Under the pieces are notes generated by a model. That model worked only from the letters and a program-made list of their open reading frames with translations, ran no database searches and was not told the DNA's origin. The translations under genes and the position numbers were made by a program. Below are positions 59,161 through 64,000 of a stretch of DNA of 64,000 nucleotides, one piece after another. Source of the stretch: Hyalella azteca (taxonomy: Eukaryota > Arthropoda > Malacostraca > Amphipoda > Hyalellidae). Location of the stretch: positions 62,001 through 126,000 of the forward strand of contig NW_025936040.1 of the NCBI RefSeq assembly GCF_000764305.2, given 5' to 3'. Within the stretch, counting starts at the first letter, position 1. Every line of letters begins with the position of its first letter.

Positions 59161-62100
59161 ATTGTCGATGAAGGGTAAACAAGCACTCAACGGCTGGCTC
59201 AGCTGTTCAACCACATGTCATTTAAACGAATCATTGATTAGCAAAACAGCAAAATAAAACAGTAAAATACATTTCTGTAAATAATTTTCGGTTACAGGTG
59301 TCAGCTTCCATGTATCATAAGTAAGCAGTCAAAAATGCAAGTTTAAGATGCTAGATGATATCAAGACGCGATAATATTGTCTTTTTTTTAAGGCCGATGC
59401 CCTTGACCTTTCTTATACGCCCCTAATCGAATTTACGTCAATTTGCAAATATATTATAATCTTGTAGGCAAATAAACATGTTTCACGGTTTTATCAGAAT
59501 ACAGAACTTTTAAAAGATGCCCTTTAACAAAAGTACATTTAAAAGTCCATGCATTTTAAACAACATGGACGGAATAATAGCATTATTTTTCTTGCATCGC
59601 GCATTCATTTCTACTACGTGCAGCTCTATTGACAGATGTCATTAGGCGTCGATTGCATGTAACTCACATCTATACTCAGAAAATTTCACGCGTCATAGTG
59701 TCCAAATCACACTTTCTTACTCACAGCACGAGCAGACCATGGACGTGGGCAATGATACTCATTATTGGCAAGCCTAACTTTTTCATGATGACCCACACAA
59801 TGACAACGAGTGCATCGTTATTTTGACAAAGTCACATCCATTTCTCTGAATGAATAATTCCCATTGCAACATAACACGCGGCGCTACCTAATGGCAAACC
59901 AGTGTCGGGTTATGGCCGGCCGTCTACCTAGGAAATAATAATGAACGATAATGAGGATAAAATTTGCATGTAGAGTTGGCATTAATATTCTAGCAACGTT
60001 AGGTTGTGTAATGTGTAATCATTCAATACAGCGGACACAATTCTTGTTCTTTAATCAATGCTATTGATGATATTCAAATATGACTTTCCACTTGGCCATA
60101 ATAATGCACAAATAATATTTGTCGTAAAAACATAACAGCTAGAGAGCAATTCAATTACAAAGACAATTGCCTAACCATTCCTTTGAAAAACAACTTTAAA
60201 AACTTTATAATAACGTCATTATTTCAAGCGAAACGATTGAATATGTCCGAACATTTTCTCAGGTTGCGCTATGGAACCATCAATGCGAAGCAATTAATCA
60301 TGAAAATGATTAACAATAATGCGACAATTTGGGCTCTCATTCGTCGCACTCACCAGCAAAATGCACCCAAATAGTAAATTGCACTTATGTAAATTGCACT
60401 CGAATTACGTTCTCAATCTACAGCAGCACTCACACGACTATCGATTTGATTGAGACTCTTCACAAAATCAAAGTGTATTCCTCTAGCGGATATTGAGAAG
60501 CACTTCGCTGGAGTGAATTTCTCAACAGATTTCATAAAACCTATCACACTTTCAATGCACGCTTTAAGCTTCCTTCTTAAATCATTTAAACGTATCATTA
60601 TCATTATCCTCAGTTCAAGGTCGTAATTTACGACAGCGTCCATGTCTTAGATACGTTGAATCTCTTGTACACCACTCATATCAATGATCATAATGAACAT
60701 GAAACTCTAATTGATTAAAGTTCAGGTTTGTCCATTTTATTTATTGAAGTTTATTGAAATTTGATTCTAGTAGCACTTCATGCTATTTTAGCTCTAAATA
60801 TTATTTATACGCACATATATGTTAGTATTATCTTATTATCTAGTGATATAGTATATATATTGTGTCACAGTGAATATGACATCACTATCGACACATATAG
60901 GGGCACATCTAAAAGGTAAAGACGTCAAAGTTATCAACCGTTACTTCAACTTTGGATCTTTCCTCTATAATTTAACCATTTTTAATAATGACCTGAGATA
61001 ATGTAGCAGAGTTATCGCAGTGACCTCGGTCAGCTAATGCGTTTGATTTATTAACGGCTATAAATCTCTGCCGAACAATACATCTACTTACCTGTGGGTC
61101 GTTGCGGCGTCAATCTATACCCCATCACGAAACCCTGCAGCACTAAGAAAAATTTATGGGTCACAGTGTCCAAATTTTGACGCACATGCCACACGCAGCC
61201 CTGCCAAAACGAGTCAGGAAGACCACACACAAGCAAAAATACTTGGCTATTTTGATAATGTCTCACTCATTTCTTTGAGTGGGGTGTTCAGCATAAGCGA
61301 GACTGCATCAAATCGGGAGCATTTACACCCAGAATTTACATTCGTTCATTTCAACCCAGTATTGGTGTAAAAAACCTGCTTGCTTGCAGCAAGAACTTTA
61401 AACGCGTCTAGGATATTTCAGAATTTTTTTGGTGTAAATAGAATTGCCCAAAATTTTACACTGGAAGCAAGGCAGTTGTACACCACCTTGAAATACTGCG
61501 TGTGGTCATTTGACCTCGTGCGTTAATAAATGCTAATAAGTCTCTTTTACCCTGGAACCCCATTGGACGAATAAAACAGCATTTTAATTGCTAATTTTAC
61601 TAATCTAAGCTAAAATATTTCTAATTTGAGCGTCGGTATGCGACTTCCCCAACATCTTGTCGCCACGAGGCGAAGAGGAGTGCGTATACTGTTCGTTCAA
61701 TCCTGCTGCCAACACGTTACATATGAAACTTTTTTCAAACTTTTTCTGACATGTCTGAACACAACGCTACTAATTTGTACAGTTTTTGTAACACGTAATA
61801 GCACCGTTTGATCTGTATCAGTATGATGATCTGTGAAAAAATAAATGTAAAGTAAATCTATTATGGTAGAGCACTCAATTGTGCTGAATACAAGTGATGT
61901 ATCAAATTGCTATCACGTAATTAGATATATAATATTGAAAAAATAAAAGTTATAAAATTTCGTGGCAATCAAATGCATTGTTTACACTTTATTCCTATTA
62001 TAGCATGCGAATTCAAGTCATTTTAACGTCATCGCGCGTCTAGTGTCAAACGTAAAATTCATACAGTATAGTACACATTTACATCAAGCAGTCTGATGAG

Positions 62101-62815
62101 CATAACTTGTAGGAACATATAACAGAACATATTATAAATAAATATAGATTGGCTTCCTGTATTTAAACGCTTAGTGTCTAAAAATTAACATATGGTTAAT
62201 AGGCTATTAATGAAAATATTAATAAAAATTCCATGTAATAATAAAAATGGTGTCTTTAAATATTATCAAATTTGACTATTTCGCATTTTTCTCACATATG
62301 TCTGCGAGCGCAGGGACTCAAATAAATAAGACAAACACTGTTCCACTTGCAAGAACTTCTTCATAAATTTTGGACAAGGACGTAAAAACTTATGCATGTA
62401 TTGGTTCCATCACCACTCATTGAGCTCACTCATAAAAATATGAGTGAACACTGTCCAAATATTCCAAATTCCAAATATTCCAATGGCCAAATATTGATAC
62501 ACTAATTAATACATATTGATACACGATGAATATTGATAAACTTTGTACTCATTGCACTATATAGCTATGAGTGGGCAACGCAATTTTACCAGACAAACTG
62601 AGTAAAAATGACACACACAATGCGAAAAGTGCATCGGTGTTTGGGCAGAGCCCCACTTTGTGCTCTGAGTGTGTATAATGGCCGACTTCATTGAAACATT
62701 GCTTGTCTGTGGCAAATATAAGCGCCCGCAATAACAAGAGCGTGTCAAGAGACAATGATTGCATGCCGATTGCTGCTGCTGCTGACACTGAGGGTATGTC
62801 AGTCCACAGACTGCC

Positions 62816-63010
62816 CTGCTGATACCAATCACAGCGTGATTGTCTGGGCACATGCCATTCTGCTGATACCAATCGCAGCGTGATTGTCTGGGTACACGCC
62901 ATCCTGCTGATACCAATCACAGCGAGATTGTCTGGGTACACGCCATCCTGCTGATACCAATCGCAGCGTGATTGTCTGGGCACACGCCATATCCTGCTGA
63001 TACCAAACAC
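62816..63010. repeat. 44-bp tandem repeat
   Basis: CTGCTGATACCAATCGCAGC plus GTGATTGTCTGGGTACACGCCATC at 62816, 62860, 62904 and 62948, with a partial fifth copy at 62994. The minus-strand frames (62549-63136) depend on it. Confidence 0.93.
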
Positions 63011-63619
63011 CGCATGTTTCTTGCTACAAACTCCTCGCTGCTGCACCAAACATTTCTTGTTTGTCCCAACAAGCGCCACGTTCCTGACATAAAACATGGC
63101 TTGTTTGGCGTGGTAAATGCGGCGCAGTTCCATCATAATTCACATGATCAAAGTTTGTGCTGCGAGGCCGTCAACGTCGACACTTTATTTGAGTTGAGGC
63201 CTCAACGACGCGTAATTGGCCCAGCATCGACCATATGAAGTCAGCTTCGTTGATGCCATCTTTGCAAGACATTGCGGCCTCAGACTTTTTAGTTTACGAA
63301 AAAATGTGTTGCGATAATTTTTGTTTCAGTGATATATGTCAACAGGGTTTTAATGAATTTGCTTGAACAAAGTTATACATTGAGAAAATTTATCTCTGCA
63401 TGGTGCGAAAGACCAATGATAATTTGGTAGTTGAAGAATCGCATCGCGGCTCCCAAGACCAGATGATGTTTACAATTTTTACCATATACCAAAAGCCAGC
63501 TATTGTTGCAGGGGCTTGTAGTACCAAGTTCTTATCTCCGTTAGCCAATAGCTGACGGCTTTTCAAGTTAAACCCACCAATCAAAGACGACAAGTCGGTC
63601 TTAACGAGTACTATTTCCG

Positions 63620-64000
63620 CTATGTCTACAAAGGCTGCTACATAGGCTAAGCCGCTACGTGTAATTAATAGGCCGCTACGCGTACTTAGGTCACTATAGG
63701 TGTACTTAGACAGCCACGTGCACTAATGCTGCTACATGAACTTAGGTCGTTACATGTTTTTAGGTCGCTAGGTGTACTAAAACAGCTACGTGAACTAATG
63801 CGCCGCTAAATGTACTTAGGACGTTACGTGTATTTAGATCACTATAGGCGTACTTAGGCAGTTACGTATGCTATGCCCGCTACATGTACTTAGGCCACTT
63901 TAGGTGTACTTATACAGCTACAGCCACTAATGGCGCTACGTATGCTTAGGCCGTTACGTGTATTTAGGTCACTATAGGTGTACTTAGACCGTTACGTGCA
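63620..64000. repeat. Degenerate CGCTACGTGTACTTAGG array at the window edge
   Basis: Repeated blocks of GCTACGTGTACTTAGG, TCACTATAGGTGTACTTAGA and CAGCTACGTGCACTAATG in a loose higher-order pattern. It continues to the last base, so it extends beyond the window. Confidence 0.9.

Larger units (their letters stand above)
52964..64000 (+). other. Region after exon 8, probably intron 8
   Basis: No further GFR-type exon could be found, although domain 4 is incomplete. Contents are mostly repeats (donor array to 53340, then 53998, 54863, 56224, 57374, 58298, 62816 and 63620). Short open frames at 54067-54420, 55975-56220 and 62549-63136 are repeat-derived or featureless. 59860-59950 is a small GC-richer patch. 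55000-56200, 56350-57350 and 59300-62500 show nothing else I can name. Confidence 0.55.

Noticed and set aside
62549..63136. 195-codon minus-strand frame
   Set aside because: Most of it is the 44-bp repeat; the rest has no recognisable features or splice context.

Overview
The window is eukaryotic nuclear DNA, most likely from an arthropod and plausibly a malacostracan crustacean. The species cannot be read from the sequence. It is AT-rich, its exons are short and GC-rich with GT-AG introns up to about 20 kb, and it is crowded with minisatellites. I see no operons, no bacterial-type genes and no RNA genes beyond a doubtful tRNA-like relic. The one gene I recognise is a plus-strand receptor of the GDNF-family-receptor (GFR-alpha / insect Gfrl) type.

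Layout. 1-5200: minisatellites and non-coding DNA. 5205-5441: a possible last exon of an upstream gene. 5720-6163: an unplaced minus-strand open frame. 6371-8579: a long first coding exon, with about 683 unrecognised hydrophilic residues, then a signal-peptide-like segment and a short Pro-rich linker. 8580-29189: a 20.6-kb intron. Seven further exons follow at 29190-29309, 31506-31676, 35438-35582, 36877-37001, 41836-41932, 51128-51268 and 52823-52963. All eight exons join with matching phases (1,1,1,2,1,2,2) into a frame of 3149 nt. This encodes three complete Cys-rich GFR domains and the start of a fourth. The 3' end of the gene lies in a new exon beyond 52963 that I could not find, probably outside the window.

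Two patterns deserve attention. First, five of the eight exons carry a tandem array starting exactly at one of their splice sites: the exon 2 acceptor (39 bp x5) and the donors of exon 4 (18 bp x about 26), exon 5 (about 47-58 bp, degenerate), exon 7 (91 bp x2) and exon 8 (19 bp x about 9). The exon 2 and exon 4 arrays have unit lengths divisible by three and stay open in frame. Those at exons 7 and 8 do not. Second, several introns hold open segments with a good acceptor, the correct phase and their own stop codon: after exon 2 (30807), exon 5 (38103) and exon 6 (42736, with AATAAA), and weakly after exon 3 (32408). Reading through the exon 4 donor also stays open, giving a Cys/Arg-rich repeat tail. 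The locus could therefore make a series of truncated, soluble receptor isoforms. This is inference and needs transcript data.

Mobile and structural elements include a decayed non-LTR retrotransposon 3' end (about 46050-47000), two copies of a short element with 13-bp terminal inverted repeats around a CTGT microsatellite (31113-31276 and 49411-49722), a near-perfect 98-bp-arm foldback (32717-32917), and a 28-bp hairpin-forming satellite of about 33 copies that stops at an undetermined base (58297).
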